From Clostridiales bacterium (GTDB lineage: Bacteria > Bacillota > Clostridia > Christensenellales > Borkfalkiaceae): 49,731 bases of DNA. The notes below the pieces were generated by a model that saw only the letters and a list, made by a program, of their open reading frames with translations, had not been told where the DNA came from and made no database searches. The stretch is taken from the NCBI GenBank assembly GCA_015069565.1, contig SVIJ01000005.1, positions 1 through 49,731 on the forward strand, written 5' to 3'. Position numbers and translations under genes: made by a program. Shown here in pieces: positions 1 to 7,103 of the stretch (position 1 is the stretch's first letter; every line of letters begins with the position of its first letter).

Positions 1-778
1 CGATGTCGGAGAGCGTGGTGCTCTTTTTTAAGTTGATAACGAAAAATTCCGTACAGTACGCGAACTGAATTTCGCCAAGGTCCATATTCAGGATATCGGA
101 GTTATCGCCGAAGTCGTCTTGGGGCGCGGCTTCCACTTCTTCCGCCGTTTCCACCACTTCTTCGCCCGTCAAAACCATAGCGAAGCCTTTCAGGACGACC
201 ATAAGCCCCATACCGCCGCTATCCACAACGCCTGCTTTTTTCAAGACGGGGAGCATTTCGGGGGTGAGCGAAAGCGCCTTATCGCCTGCGGCGATCACTT
301 CCGCGAAAAACTCTTCAATGGTCTTCTTCTTTGCCGCGACCTTCGAAGCGTGCTCGCTCATCATACGCATTACGGTGAGAATCGTACCTTCCTTGGGTAC
401 GGATACTGCGCCGTAAGCCACCTTTGTACCCGCTTCAAACGCCTTTACGAAGGTCTTTACGTCCACGCCGTCGCCACAGGAGCGAAGGACGGAACAAAGC
501 CCACGCAGGATTTGGGAAAGGATAACGCCGGAGTTCCCGCGCGCGCCCTTCAAAGCGCCCTTGGAAACGCTGTCGCAAACTTCTGTGAAGGAGCTGGACG
601 TACAAGCCGTCAGCTCGCGAACGCACGACTGCATCGTCAAGGACATATTCGTACCCGTATCGCCGTCGGGAACGGGGAATACGTTCAATGCGTCCACCTT
701 TGCGCGATTGATTTCAAGCATCTTCGCGCCTGTATATATCATCTTTCTCAGCTCGGTGCTGTTTATCGTTTTATGCAT
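1..778 (-). CDS. fakA: Fatty acid kinase catalytic subunit / DhaL-domain protein (partial, C-terminus beyond window)
   Basis: Open frame from an ATG at 778-776 to the window edge (259 codons visible). The start follows a TAAGGAG ribosome site. The N-terminus carries the DhaL/DAK kinase signature: FPVPDGDTGTNM near residues 29-40, GNSGVILSQ further on, then VVDSGGMG, and the frame runs into the middle domain (YCTEFFVINL). In Firmicutes this protein (YloV/FakA) phosphorylates exogenous fatty acids bound to a FakB carrier, feeding phospholipid synthesis. It lies 94 nt downstream of asp23 and shares its direction, as yloU-yloV do in Bacillus, so both probably use the promoter at 1248-1276. FakB partners are not in this window. 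The family call is secure; the substrate is inferred from family knowledge. Confidence 0.93.
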   Translation of the reverse strand, partial: MHKTINSTELRKMIYTGAKMLEINRAKVDALNVFPVPDGDTGTNMSLTMQSCVRELTACTSSSFTEVCDSVSKGALKGARGNSGVILSQILRGLCSVLRSCGDGVDVKTFVKAFEAGTKVAYGAVSVPKEGTILTVMRMMSEHASKVAAKKKTIEEFFAEVIAAGDKALSLTPEMLPVLKKAGVVDSGGMGLMVVLKGFAMVLTGEEVVETAEEVEAAPQDDFGDNSDILNMDLGEIQFAYCTEFFVINLKKSTTLSDI

Positions 779-811
779 ATAAAATTGATTTGCTCCTTAT
801 TTTTGTAGGGG

Positions 812-878
812 CTGTAATTTCAAAAAAGGATTGCACGAAAAATCGCAAGGCGGTTGCCCTGCTACGAAAAAATTACAG
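812..878. repeat. Imperfect hairpin between asp23 and fakA
   Basis: CTGTAATTT at 812-820 is the exact reverse complement of AAATTACAG at 870-878, enclosing GTAGGGGC-like and GCCCTGCTAC-like segments that can extend the pairing. The outer arm covers the asp23 stop codon. It may be a decayed member of the CCCTAC-ending hairpin family seen elsewhere in the window, or a processing/attenuation hairpin in the asp23-fakA transcript. No run of T follows it, so a terminator is unlikely. Confidence 0.45.
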
Positions 879-1223
879 TTTTACCCCGATAACGTTTACG
901 TTGACGGTGTTTACGATCATCCCCGTAAAACGTTCCACTTTATATTTGACGGCTTCCTTTAAGGATTCCGCCACTGCATTGATCGACACGCCGTATTTTA
1001 CGATCACGTAAACGTCGACGTAAATGCGGTTGCCTGCTGTAGTCACTTTAATCCCCTTGCCGCCCGTATCTTTCTTCAAGAGCTCTGCAAGGCTGTCCGT
1101 AAAACGGCGCGAAACCATCTCTACGATGCCGTAGCATTCCATCGCTGTATGCGAAGCTACCTTGGCAATCGCAAGGTCGGATATTGAGATTTTACCGTAT
1201 GCGTTACTGGTGTTTACTGACAT
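873..1223 (-). CDS. Asp23/Gls24 family envelope stress response protein (YloU type)
   Basis: 116 residues, normal for this family. The sequence shows the Asp23 pattern: an N-terminal GKISISDLAIAKVASHTAMECYGIVEMV helix region (starting near residue 10), a short divergent middle, then IYVDVYVIVKYGVSI and the C-terminal VNVNVIGVKL strand. Family members are small cytosolic or membrane-associated proteins linked to cell-envelope stress; the exact biochemical role is unknown. The start at 1223 has a GGAG-type site (AAGTTGGAGAAAACATT). It is first in a two-gene unit with fakA and is divergent from rpmB, with its own promoter at 1248-1276. The same neighbour pair (yloU-yloV next to rpmB) occurs in Bacillus, which supports both calls. 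Confidence 0.93.
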   Translation of the reverse strand: MSVNTSNAYGKISISDLAIAKVASHTAMECYGIVEMVSRRFTDSLAELLKKDTGGKGIKVTTAGNRIYVDVYVIVKYGVSINAVAESLKEAVKYKVERFTGMIVNTVNVNVIGVKL

Positions 1224-1247
1224 AATGTTTTCTCCAACTTCTTTCCT

Positions 1248-1276
1248 ATTTTACACTATTTGCCCGTATTTGGCAA
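1248..1276 (-). promoter_or_regulatory. Sigma-A-type promoter of asp23-fakA
   Basis: On the minus strand, TTGCCA (1276-1271) is followed after 17 nt by TAAAAT (1253-1248), leaving a leader of about 20 nt before the asp23 start codon. It is arranged back to back with the rpmB promoter. Confidence 0.75.
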
Positions 1277-1337
1277 GTACTTTTCTAAAATTTGCAAATA
1301 TTTTTTATTTTTTTTATTTTTTCGGCTATAAAATTAA

Positions 1338-1366
1338 TTGCTTTTTGTTTTCAAAAATGCTATATT
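1338..1366 (+). promoter_or_regulatory. Sigma-A-type promoter of rpmB
   Basis: TTGCTT at 1338-1343, 17-nt spacer, TATATT at 1361-1366. The leader of about 85 nt contains complementary GTGATG/GCGC-rich segments (1376-1415) that could fold before the ribosome site GGAGGTG at 1444-1450. Confidence 0.7.
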
Positions 1367-1456
1367 ATTAGTGCTTGTGATGCGCTCACGTGTGCGTAAG
1401 CGCGTCCATAATCACAATACGCAAGAAAATTTATCTCAAAATTCGGAGGTGTTAAT

Positions 1457-1639
1457 ATGTCCAGAGTATGCAGCATTTGCGGTAAGGGTCAAACGAGCGG
1501 TAATAACGTCAGCCACTCCAACCGTAAGACGAGAAGAACCTTCAAGGCGAACGTTCAGAAGGTATCCTACGTTGAAAACGGTAAGGAAACGACCGGCTAC
1601 GTATGCACGAGATGTCTTAAAAAGGCTGACAGAGCATAA
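1457..1639 (+). CDS. rpmB: Large ribosomal subunit protein bL28
   Basis: 60 residues, typical length for bL28. It begins [20 protein letters not shown] and continues with [13 protein letters not shown], the basic rRNA-binding segment diagnostic of L28. It has two CxxC-type pairs (CSIC near residues 5-8 and CTRC near 51-54), so this is the zinc-binding (C+) form rather than the zinc-free paralogue used in zinc starvation. The start is fixed by a GGAGGTG ribosome site. It is a single-gene unit with its own promoter (1338-1366) and terminator (1664-1694). It lies next to asp23-fakA in divergent orientation, as in Bacillus. Confidence 0.98.
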   Translation: MSRVCSICGKGQTSGNNVSHSNRKTRRTFKANVQKVSYVENGKETTGYVCTRCLKKADRA

Positions 1640-1663
1640 GTCGAACCACACTTTTGAAAGGCA

Positions 1664-1694
1664 GGCTGTACCCAGTTGGGCGCAGCCCTTTTTT
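1664..1694 (+). terminator. Intrinsic terminator of rpmB
   Basis: GGCTG-ta-CCCA-gt-TGGG-cg-CAGCC stem (1664-1687) followed by a T run at 1689-1694, 25 nt after the rpmB stop. Confidence 0.8.
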
Positions 1695-1719
1695 CATTTT
1701 ATTACAAAGGAAACTCGTT

Positions 1720-2604
1720 ATGAAAAAAAACTTTTCTCGCACGATGAGCTTTCTCATCGTCGCCGCTATCTACGCCGCCGCAACCGCCGTGGGCGTCTTG
1801 CTGTATAATGCGCTCCTTTTGAAAGCCACGCTCTCTTGGTGGCTCGCCCTTTTGCTTGCCGACGTCGGCGCAACGGCGTTCACCTTTTTATTCAGCCTGC
1901 TCTTTTCTAACGCGTCCGTCTACGACCCGTATTGGAGCGTTCAGCCCATCGTGATTTTGGTGGCGTTCGCCATCGGAAAGACATTGAACGTCGCGCGCGT
2001 TTTGGCGCTTGTCGCCGTCTGCTTTTGGGGAGTGCGGCTCACCGCAAACTGGGCGTACACCTTCCACGGCTTAGGCCATCAGGACTGGCGGTATACGATG
2101 CTCAAAGAGAAGACGGGTGTCTTCTATCCCATCATCAATTTCGTGGGAATCCACCTTGTACCGACGCTTGTCGTCTATGGCTGTATTTTGCCCGCCGCAC
2201 ACCTTTTCCATACGGAAACGGCGTGGAATATAGGCAGCGTAATTTTCTTCTGTCTATCCGTCTTTGCGGCGGTTTTGCAGGGGATTGCGGATATTCAAAT
2301 GCAGCGCTTCCGCAAGCGCAACGCCGCCCTTGCCAAGGAAGAACGCGCGGCGTTTATTCGGGACGGACTGTGGAAATATTCCCGTCACCCCAACTATTTA
2401 GGGGAAATCTTAATGTGGTGGAGCATCGCCCTTGCCACCCTTAGCGTCGATGCTTCGGCGTGGTACTTATGCGCGGGCGCGTTTGCAAACACCTTATTAT
2501 TTATATGCGTAAGCCTGCCGATGGCGGAAACACGCCAAGCAAAAAAGGACGGCTTTGCCGAATATCAAAACGAAACCCGTTTGCTTTTGCCTATCAAAAA
2601 ATAA
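1720..2604 (+). CDS. DUF1295 / steroid 5-alpha-reductase-like integral membrane protein
   Basis: 294 residues from ATG 1720, which follows an AAAGGAAA ribosome site; an in-frame upstream start at 1654 would run through the rpmB terminator and is rejected. At least six hydrophobic segments are visible. The C-terminal third has the family signature GLWKYSRHPNYLGEILMWW (about residues 222-240), shared by DUF1295 proteins, steroid 5-alpha reductases and isoprenylcysteine methyltransferases. Bacterial DUF1295 proteins are poorly characterised, and a reductase or methyltransferase acting on lipid-like substrates is only inference from fold. No promoter of its own is evident, so it may depend on read-through from rpmB. 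It ends at a strong terminator and is convergent with the MATE gene across a hairpin array. Confidence 0.88.
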   Translation: MKKNFSRTMSFLIVAAIYAAATAVGVLLYNALLLKATLSWWLALLLADVGATAFTFLFSLLFSNASVYDPYWSVQPIVILVAFAIGKTLNVARVLALVAVCFWGVRLTANWAYTFHGLGHQDWRYTMLKEKTGVFYPIINFVGIHLVPTLVVYGCILPAAHLFHTETAWNIGSVIFFCLSVFAAVLQGIADIQMQRFRKRNAALAKEERAAFIRDGLWKYSRHPNYLGEILMWWSIALATLSVDASAWYLCAGAFANTLLFICVSLPMAETRQAKKDGFAEYQNETRLLLPIKK

Positions 2605-2638
2605 AGAAAACCCGTTCTTTTTGAACGGGTTTTTTCTT
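2602..2638 (+). terminator. Intrinsic terminator of the DUF1295 gene
   Basis: AAAACCCGTTC-ttttt-GAACGGGTTTT stem with flanking A and T runs. It starts at the stop codon and could work in both directions. Confidence 0.9.
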
Positions 2639-2665
2639 CGGTGGGAGCAAGCCCCCGCCCTACGA
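2639..2665. repeat. CCCTAC-ending GC-rich hairpin (copy 1)
   Basis: GGTGGG-agcaag-CCCCCGCC followed by CTAC. The same GGCGGGAGCAAGCCCCCGCC core recurs at 9373, 12406, 21310 and 30206, and in degraded form at 46106. Confidence 0.85.
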
Positions 2666-2703
2666 TTGTTGTACGTTTTTTATTTTGGAGTGTTAAAGGT
2701 AGA

Positions 2704-2917
2704 GTGAATTGAACGCTATGCGCGTTCGTGAATTGAAACCTATGGTTTCGTGAATTGTCGCAAATGCGACGTGAATTGTTTGCCTGCGGCAAACGTTGCG
2801 GAAAAATTTATAATTATTCCTTAACGCGAGGCAACGCCTTGCAATTCACGACGGCGTAGCCGTCAATTCACGCGTTTATAAAACGCAATTCACGATTGCC
2901 TATGGCAATCAATTCAC
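2704..2917. repeat. Modular hairpin array A (GTGAATT type, complete, two arms)
   Basis: Left arm: four hairpins, each preceded by GTGAATT: GAACGC-tatgc-GCGTTC, GAAACC-tat-GGTTTC, GTCGCA-aa-TGCGAC, GTTTGCC-tgc-GGCAAAC. Centre: an AT-rich near-palindrome starting GTTGCGGAAAA and ending ATTCCTTAAC. Right arm, each followed by AATTCAC: a GAGGC-aac-GCCTTGC hairpin, GACGGC-gta-GCCGTC, GCGTTT-ata-AAACGC, GATTGCC-tat-GGCAATC. It lies between two convergent genes and ends 8 nt before the MATE stop codon. It is the reverse-orientation twin of the array at 31763-31982. Confidence 0.92.
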
Positions 2918-2925
2918 TTTTTCCG

Positions 2926-4359
2926 TCAGTCGAGATCGCCTTTCCCTACGATAGGGCTTTCCCTTCTCGCCAGCTCCTTTTTCAAAACAAGCATAATCAC
3001 AACAAAGGAAGTTGCGGTTGTCAAAAGCCAAGTGATGGGATAGCAGATAAAGATGGTCTGCAAGGTCTGCGAAAGGGGGAAGACCGTCAAGAGCCACACC
3101 ACGCGCAAAAGGCAGGAGCCGACAAGCGAAATCACGGTGGACAACAGGGATTTTCCCAAGCCGCGCAAAACGCCCGAGCAATCGTCCATCAAGCCGCATA
3201 AAAAGTACGGGCCGCAAATCATCCAAAGACGCAGGGTTGCCGCTTCAAAGGCAAGCTGCTCCAAGCTGCCGCTTTCCCCTGCCTTTACGCCGTACAAGGA
3301 TAAGAGCGGCGTTTTCAGCAGCAGTACGATTGCCGACATCACGCCGCCGATCATCAGCGTCAAAAGGAAACAGTTGTACAAAATCGGCTTGACGCGTTCG
3401 GGCTTTTTCGCGCCCATATTTTGACCCGTAAAGGTGACCGCGCCTTGGTGTACGGCGTTCATCGCGGTGTAGACAAAGCCTTCCAAATTCGCCGAAGCGG
3501 CGTTGCCGTTGACGATGGGTTGATATTTTGTTCCCACAGGCACGGACGCGTTATTGACGGTGACGACAGACGATTGAATGAGCATATTCGAGATGGAGAA
3601 CAGCGCCCCCTGCACCCCCGCAGGCAAGCCTATACGCACGATTTCGAAAAACGCCTGCCTTTCCAAGCGCAACGCGCGGAAGGAAAAGGTGGTCATATCC
3701 TGGTCTTTTTGCAGCTTGAGAAGCATCCACACAAAGGAAAACGCGTTTGCCGCCGCCGTAGCCAAAGCCACCCCTTCGACGGACATTCCCAACACGAGCA
3801 CGAAAAACAGGTTGAGTACAACGTTCGCAATCCCTGCCACCGCAAGCGCGACAAGGGGGGTTTTTGCGTCCCCTTTTGCACGGAAGATGGCGCTAAGGTA
3901 GTTGGTCAACGCCAAGAACGGCACACCCAAAAAATAGATATGCGTATAGGTGACGGCAAGCTCCAAAAGGTTGCCCGTATTCCCCATGGCGGTCAGCACC
4001 GAGCGAGAGATCGCAAACCCGACTGCGCCGCCAAGCACCCCGAAGATGAGCGCCATAATCAGCGACGTATGCACGGCGTTTTGCGTTTGCGTTTTATCGT
4101 TTGCGCCGATGGCTCTTGCCACGACGACGTTCGCGCCGACGGAAAAGCCGATGAACAGGTTGACCACCAAATGGATAAAAGAAGAAGTCGTCCCGATCGC
4201 GCCAACGGCGTTTTCTTCGGACGACAAGCTCACCACCATCATATCGGCGGCGTTATAGAACATTTGTAGTAAATTCGTGACCATAATCGGCAACACGAAA
4301 AAAAGCAGCTTATCAAAGATTTTGCCTTCGGTGAACTGCGTCGATCTTTCATTCACCAT
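2926..4359 (-). CDS. MATE-family multidrug/toxin efflux transporter
   Basis: 477 residues with about twelve hydrophobic segments in two homologous halves, the usual size for MATE antiporters. The N-terminus (KIFDKLLFFVLPIMVTNLLQ, then YNAADMMVVS) and the GANVVVARAIGA segment near residue 75 are typical. These proteins export organic cations, drugs or metabolites using a Na+ or H+ gradient across the cytoplasmic membrane; the substrate cannot be read from the sequence. The start at 4359 has an AAGGAG site. It begins 18 nt after the rpe stop, so it is probably the last gene of the rlmN-ygjV-rpe run. This passenger is not part of the conserved Bacillus cluster. It could also belong to the NorM or DinF subgroup. 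Confidence 0.93.
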   Translation of the reverse strand: MVNERSTQFTEGKIFDKLLFFVLPIMVTNLLQMFYNAADMMVVSLSSEENAVGAIGTTSSFIHLVVNLFIGFSVGANVVVARAIGANDKTQTQNAVHTSLIMALIFGVLGGAVGFAISRSVLTAMGNTGNLLELAVTYTHIYFLGVPFLALTNYLSAIFRAKGDAKTPLVALAVAGIANVVLNLFFVLVLGMSVEGVALATAAANAFSFVWMLLKLQKDQDMTTFSFRALRLERQAFFEIVRIGLPAGVQGALFSISNMLIQSSVVTVNNASVPVGTKYQPIVNGNAASANLEGFVYTAMNAVHQGAVTFTGQNMGAKKPERVKPILYNCFLLTLMIGGVMSAIVLLLKTPLLSLYGVKAGESGSLEQLAFEAATLRLWMICGPYFLCGLMDDCSGVLRGLGKSLLSTVISLVGSCLLRVVWLLTVFPLSQTLQTIFICYPITWLLTTATSFVVIMLVLKKELARRESPIVGKGDLD

Positions 4360-4377
4360 TGTGAAACACTCCTTCCG

Positions 4378-5031
4378 TCACTCCTTTAATGCCGCGATTG
4401 CCGCCGCACGGTCGACTGCTTTGAAAATCGCGCTTCCTGCGACGATTACGTTCGCGCCCGCTTCCTTCACCAAACGGACGTTTTCGGCGGTGATGCCGCC
4501 GTCGATTTCTAAATCAATATCCTTGCCGCTCTCGTCGATAATCGCCCGAATTTCGCGCAATTTATCCAGCGCCGAAGGAATAAACTTCTGCCCCCCAAAC
4601 CCAGGAAATACGCTCATTACAAGCACCATATCACAAAGAGGAATCACGTCCCTAATTTTCTCTACGGGGGTGTCGGGATTGATTACCGCGCCGCATTTTA
4701 CGCCCGTAGAACGGATCAGCTCCAACACTTCGCGCAGGTTGTCCTTACACGCTTCCCAGTGCACGGTGATGATGTCCGCGCCCGCTTTTGCAAACCGTTC
4801 GACGTACTTTTCAGGATGCACGATCATCAAATGCGCGTCGATGGGCAAGCTCGTATACGGACGAATGTCTTCCAGCATTTTCAGCCCAAAGGTGATATTG
4901 TTGACGAACACGCCGTCCATCACGTCGTAATGGATCACGTCCGCGCCGCAAGCCTGCATAGCGCGCACTTCTTCGCCCATTTTTGCAAAGTCCGCCGATA
5001 AGATACTCGGTGCGATTTGAATGTTTTTCAT
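4378..5031 (-). CDS. rpe: Ribulose-phosphate 3-epimerase
   Basis: 217 residues from ATG 5031, chosen because of the TAAAGGAG site and because the protein begins MKNIQIAPSILSADFAKMGEE, as in other Rpe proteins; a longer frame to 5172 overlaps the upstream gene. TIM-barrel signatures are visible: the IAPSILSADF strand 1, HYDVMDGVFV with metal-ligand His and Asp (about residues 33-42), VDAHLMI-like IDAHLMIVHPE, MSVFPGFGGQKF, and the C-terminal DGGI with IVAGSAIF. It interconverts ribulose-5-phosphate and xylulose-5-phosphate in the pentose phosphate pathway. Its location downstream of rlmN matches the Bacillus rpe position, although prpC, prkC and rsgA, usually between them, are missing. Confidence 0.97.
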   Translation of the reverse strand: MKNIQIAPSILSADFAKMGEEVRAMQACGADVIHYDVMDGVFVNNITFGLKMLEDIRPYTSLPIDAHLMIVHPEKYVERFAKAGADIITVHWEACKDNLREVLELIRSTGVKCGAVINPDTPVEKIRDVIPLCDMVLVMSVFPGFGGQKFIPSALDKLREIRAIIDESGKDIDLEIDGGITAENVRLVKEAGANVIVAGSAIFKAVDRAAAIAALKE

Positions 5032-5044
5032 TTGTCTTGCTCCT

Positions 5045-5650
5045 TTATTTTTCAAGGGTTTCTTCGGTTTTGATAACGTCTTCGCTCGCCGCAGCTTCGA
5101 TGGTTGCGGACGTTTTTTCTTTCCCGAAAACGTGGTATTTGAGAATGGATAGGATATTCGCCGACATTTCAAAGCAGTAGGAAATTACCGCAAAGATCGG
5201 GCTTGCCGCCCACACGTTGTAGACAATGGAAAGCGCCGTCGGAATCAAAATGGTAAACCGTACCGTCTTGATACTGCGAATACGGAAAATGAACATATAG
5301 AATACGAGCCCGATAAGGTACACGATATCCGCAGGATGGAAGCTCTTCAAAACGCCGAGATTGACAATCCCGTACGCCGCAAAGGAAATCGCGCAAAGGA
5401 CGTAGCACCAAATGATACTCGCTTCCTTGCCCTGCCGTTCGTAGAGATAAAAGACGATGGAACGGAAAAGCCCGATTCCAAGCCCGATCATCGCAAAATA
5501 TTGCGCGTTGCACAGGTAGGAAAGCATCAGGCAAAAGATGCCCGAAGACTGAAAAAGCAAAAATCCGCTTTTGTTTTTAACAAAATAGCTCGCCGCGATG
5601 AGCAGCATCGCAAGAAAGCTAAAAAGTAAAGCCCATTCTTCCCAAGTCAC
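5045..5650 (-). CDS. YgjV-family inner membrane protein
   Basis: 201 residues starting with GTG at 5650, behind a GGGGG-containing ribosome site and only 3 nt after the rlmN stop, so it is translationally close to rlmN. Six or seven hydrophobic helices fill residues 5-175. The pattern FLAMLLIAASYFVKNKSGFL followed by SGIFCLMLSYL resembles the YgjV (Imp-YgjV) family of small membrane proteins, whose function is not established. The last 25 residues are polar and charged. It occupies the place where prpC-prkC-rsgA sit in Bacillus. The family assignment is moderate; a PnuC- or SWEET-like small transporter fold is an alternative. Confidence 0.78.
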   Translation of the reverse strand: MTWEEWALLFSFLAMLLIAASYFVKNKSGFLLFQSSGIFCLMLSYLCNAQYFAMIGLGIGLFRSIVFYLYERQGKEASIIWCYVLCAISFAAYGIVNLGVLKSFHPADIVYLIGLVFYMFIFRIRSIKTVRFTILIPTALSIVYNVWAASPIFAVISYCFEMSANILSILKYHVFGKEKTSATIEAAASEDVIKTEETLEK

Positions 5651-5653
5651 AGC

Positions 5654-6709
5654 TTATTCCCCCAAGTATTGCGCGCGGAGCTGACCGCACGCACCACCAA
5701 TATCCACGCCGATTTGACGGCGTAAGGTTGCCGAGAGCCCGCCCTTTTCCAGCATTCCCAAAAAGCGGTACGCCGCTTTGTCGCTCGTCGCTTTGAGCGT
5801 GCGCTCCTTTACTTCGTTCAATCGAATTAAGTTCACGTGGCAAGGCAAGCCCTTTAAGAGCTCCACCAGCGCCTTTGCGTGCTCTTCGTCGCAGTTTTCC
5901 CCGTCGATGAGCGTGTACTCGAAATAGTACCGCCTGCCCGTCTTTTGGAAATAGTACTTGCACGCCTTCAAAATGTCCGCAATCTTGTACGCCTTTGCAA
6001 CGGGCATCACCCGAGCGCGTGTTTCGTCGTCGGTCGCGTGCAGGGAAACGGTCAGGTTCAAGGGAATTCCTTCGTCTGCTAAGGCGTACATCTTCGGCAC
6101 GATACCGCAGGTGGAAAGGGAAATGTTCCGCGCGCTTATCTGCACACCGCCTTCGGCGGTGACACTACGCAAAAAGCGTAAAACTTCATCGTAATTATCC
6201 AGCGGCTCCCCACTGCCCATCAAGACCACGTTTGTGACCGCGCGCGCCTGCGCCCCCTGTCCCGACTTAATTTCGCCCTTATGCAGAGCGTTGACAAGCA
6301 GGATTTGGGACAGAATTTCCCCCGACGAAAGGTTGCGGATTAAACCGTTCAAGGTCGAAGCGCAAAACTTACAGCCCATACGGCAGCCCACCTGTGTGGA
6401 CACGCATTGCGTGTAGCCGTACTTGTATTTCATCAGCACCCCTTCGACAAGGTTGCCGTCGGCAAACTCGAACAGGTATTTTTCCGTTCCGTCGGACGAA
6501 TAAAAGGTTTCCTTTACGCGCACCGTTTCGTCTTCGTATTCTTCCAAGAGCTTTTCCTTGAACGCGTTAGAAAGGGAAGTGATCGCGCGGATCGTCTTCC
6601 CCTGCATCAAGCCTTCGTAGAGTTGCTTGGCTCGGAATTTTTTCTCGCCCAGCGAAAGCACCTTTTCTTCCAGCTCGGCGTAGGATAAGTCTTGGATAAT
6701 TTTTTTCAT
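5654..6709 (-). CDS. rlmN: Dual-specificity 23S rRNA/tRNA adenosine-C2 methyltransferase RlmN (radical SAM)
   Basis: 351 residues, normal length. The radical-SAM cluster motif CRMGCKFCAS (about residues 108-117) supplies the three Fe4S4 cysteines after CVSTQVG, followed by VLMGSGEPLDNYD, the SAM-binding GGEP-like strand. The C-terminal LRRQIGVDIGGACGQLR holds the second catalytic cysteine of the methyl-transfer mechanism. RlmN methylates A2503 of 23S rRNA and A37 of some tRNAs. The ribosome site before ATG 6709 is weak (TTGG and a run of A), and just upstream lies hairpin array B, which separates it from rsmB within the same run of minus-strand genes. Confidence 0.97.
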   Translation of the reverse strand: MKKIIQDLSYAELEEKVLSLGEKKFRAKQLYEGLMQGKTIRAITSLSNAFKEKLLEEYEDETVRVKETFYSSDGTEKYLFEFADGNLVEGVLMKYKYGYTQCVSTQVGCRMGCKFCASTLNGLIRNLSSGEILSQILLVNALHKGEIKSGQGAQARAVTNVVLMGSGEPLDNYDEVLRFLRSVTAEGGVQISARNISLSTCGIVPKMYALADEGIPLNLTVSLHATDDETRARVMPVAKAYKIADILKACKYYFQKTGRRYYFEYTLIDGENCDEEHAKALVELLKGLPCHVNLIRLNEVKERTLKATSDKAAYRFLGMLEKGGLSATLRRQIGVDIGGACGQLRAQYLGE

Positions 6710-6727
6710 AGCTTTTTACCAAAGGGG

Positions 6728-6973
6728 GCGTAGCGATGCTACGCGTGAATTGAAACCTACGGTTTCGTGAATTGACGGCACCGCCGTCGTGATTTGAATG
6801 CTACGCATTCGTGAATTGCAACGTTCCACGTTGCGTTATAGTAGAATTTTCATTTTTCCGCAACGCAAGGCACAGCCTTGCATTTCACGTTTTCGCAAGA
6901 AAACAATTCACGGAGCGATAGCGAGAATTCACGCAAGCTAAGCTTGCATTTCACTGCAACGCCCTTGCGTTGC
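6728..6973. repeat. Modular hairpin array B (GTGAATT type)
   Basis: Left arm: GCGTAGC-gat-GCTACGC, GAAACC-tac-GGTTTC, GACGGC-acc-GCCGTC, GAATGC-tac-GCATTC and a GCAACG/CGTTGC hairpin, separated by GTGAATT (once GTGATTT). AT-rich centre (6835-6862). Right arm with AATTCAC or ATTTCAC spacers: GCAAGGC-aca-GCCTTGC, GTTTTC-gcaa-GAAAAC, a degenerate GCGATAGC unit, GCAAGCT-a-AGCTTGC, GCAACGC-cctt-GCGTTGC. It separates rsmB from rlmN inside a same-strand run, so a co-transcript would carry it. Confidence 0.88.
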
Positions 6974-7103
6974 TTGTCTTCGTGCGCGATAAAACGCGAA
7001 GAGTGCGGCAGATTGCCGCAAAACGCACGGTTCTTCCCGATGGGAGTGTACAAGGACGTACACGAGCAAGGGAAGGTTCTGCTTTTGCGGATAAGATGCT
7101 GTG
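6974..7103. repeat. Interspersed element with GTGTACAAGGACGTACAC core (copy at rsmB 3' end)
   Basis: The core at 7042-7072 (GGGAGTGTACAAGGACGTAC, then ACGAGCAAGG) contains the palindromic pair GTGTAC/GTACAC and recurs almost exactly at 41405-41436; a related core (GGAGCGTACATAGACGTACG) is at 19293-19315. The element runs up to the rsmB stop codon. Nothing in it looks like a protein gene. Confidence 0.7.

Noticed and set aside
2704..2917. CRISPR array
   Set aside because: The repeat is only 7 nt, the units between are self-complementary and reused between loci, and no cas genes are present.
6850..7053. Short frames within arrays and interspersed elements (for example 6850-7053, 19054-19461, 30133-30384)
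   Set aside because: They consist of repeat sequence read in frame, lack ribosome sites, and similar 'proteins' appear wherever the same repeats occur.
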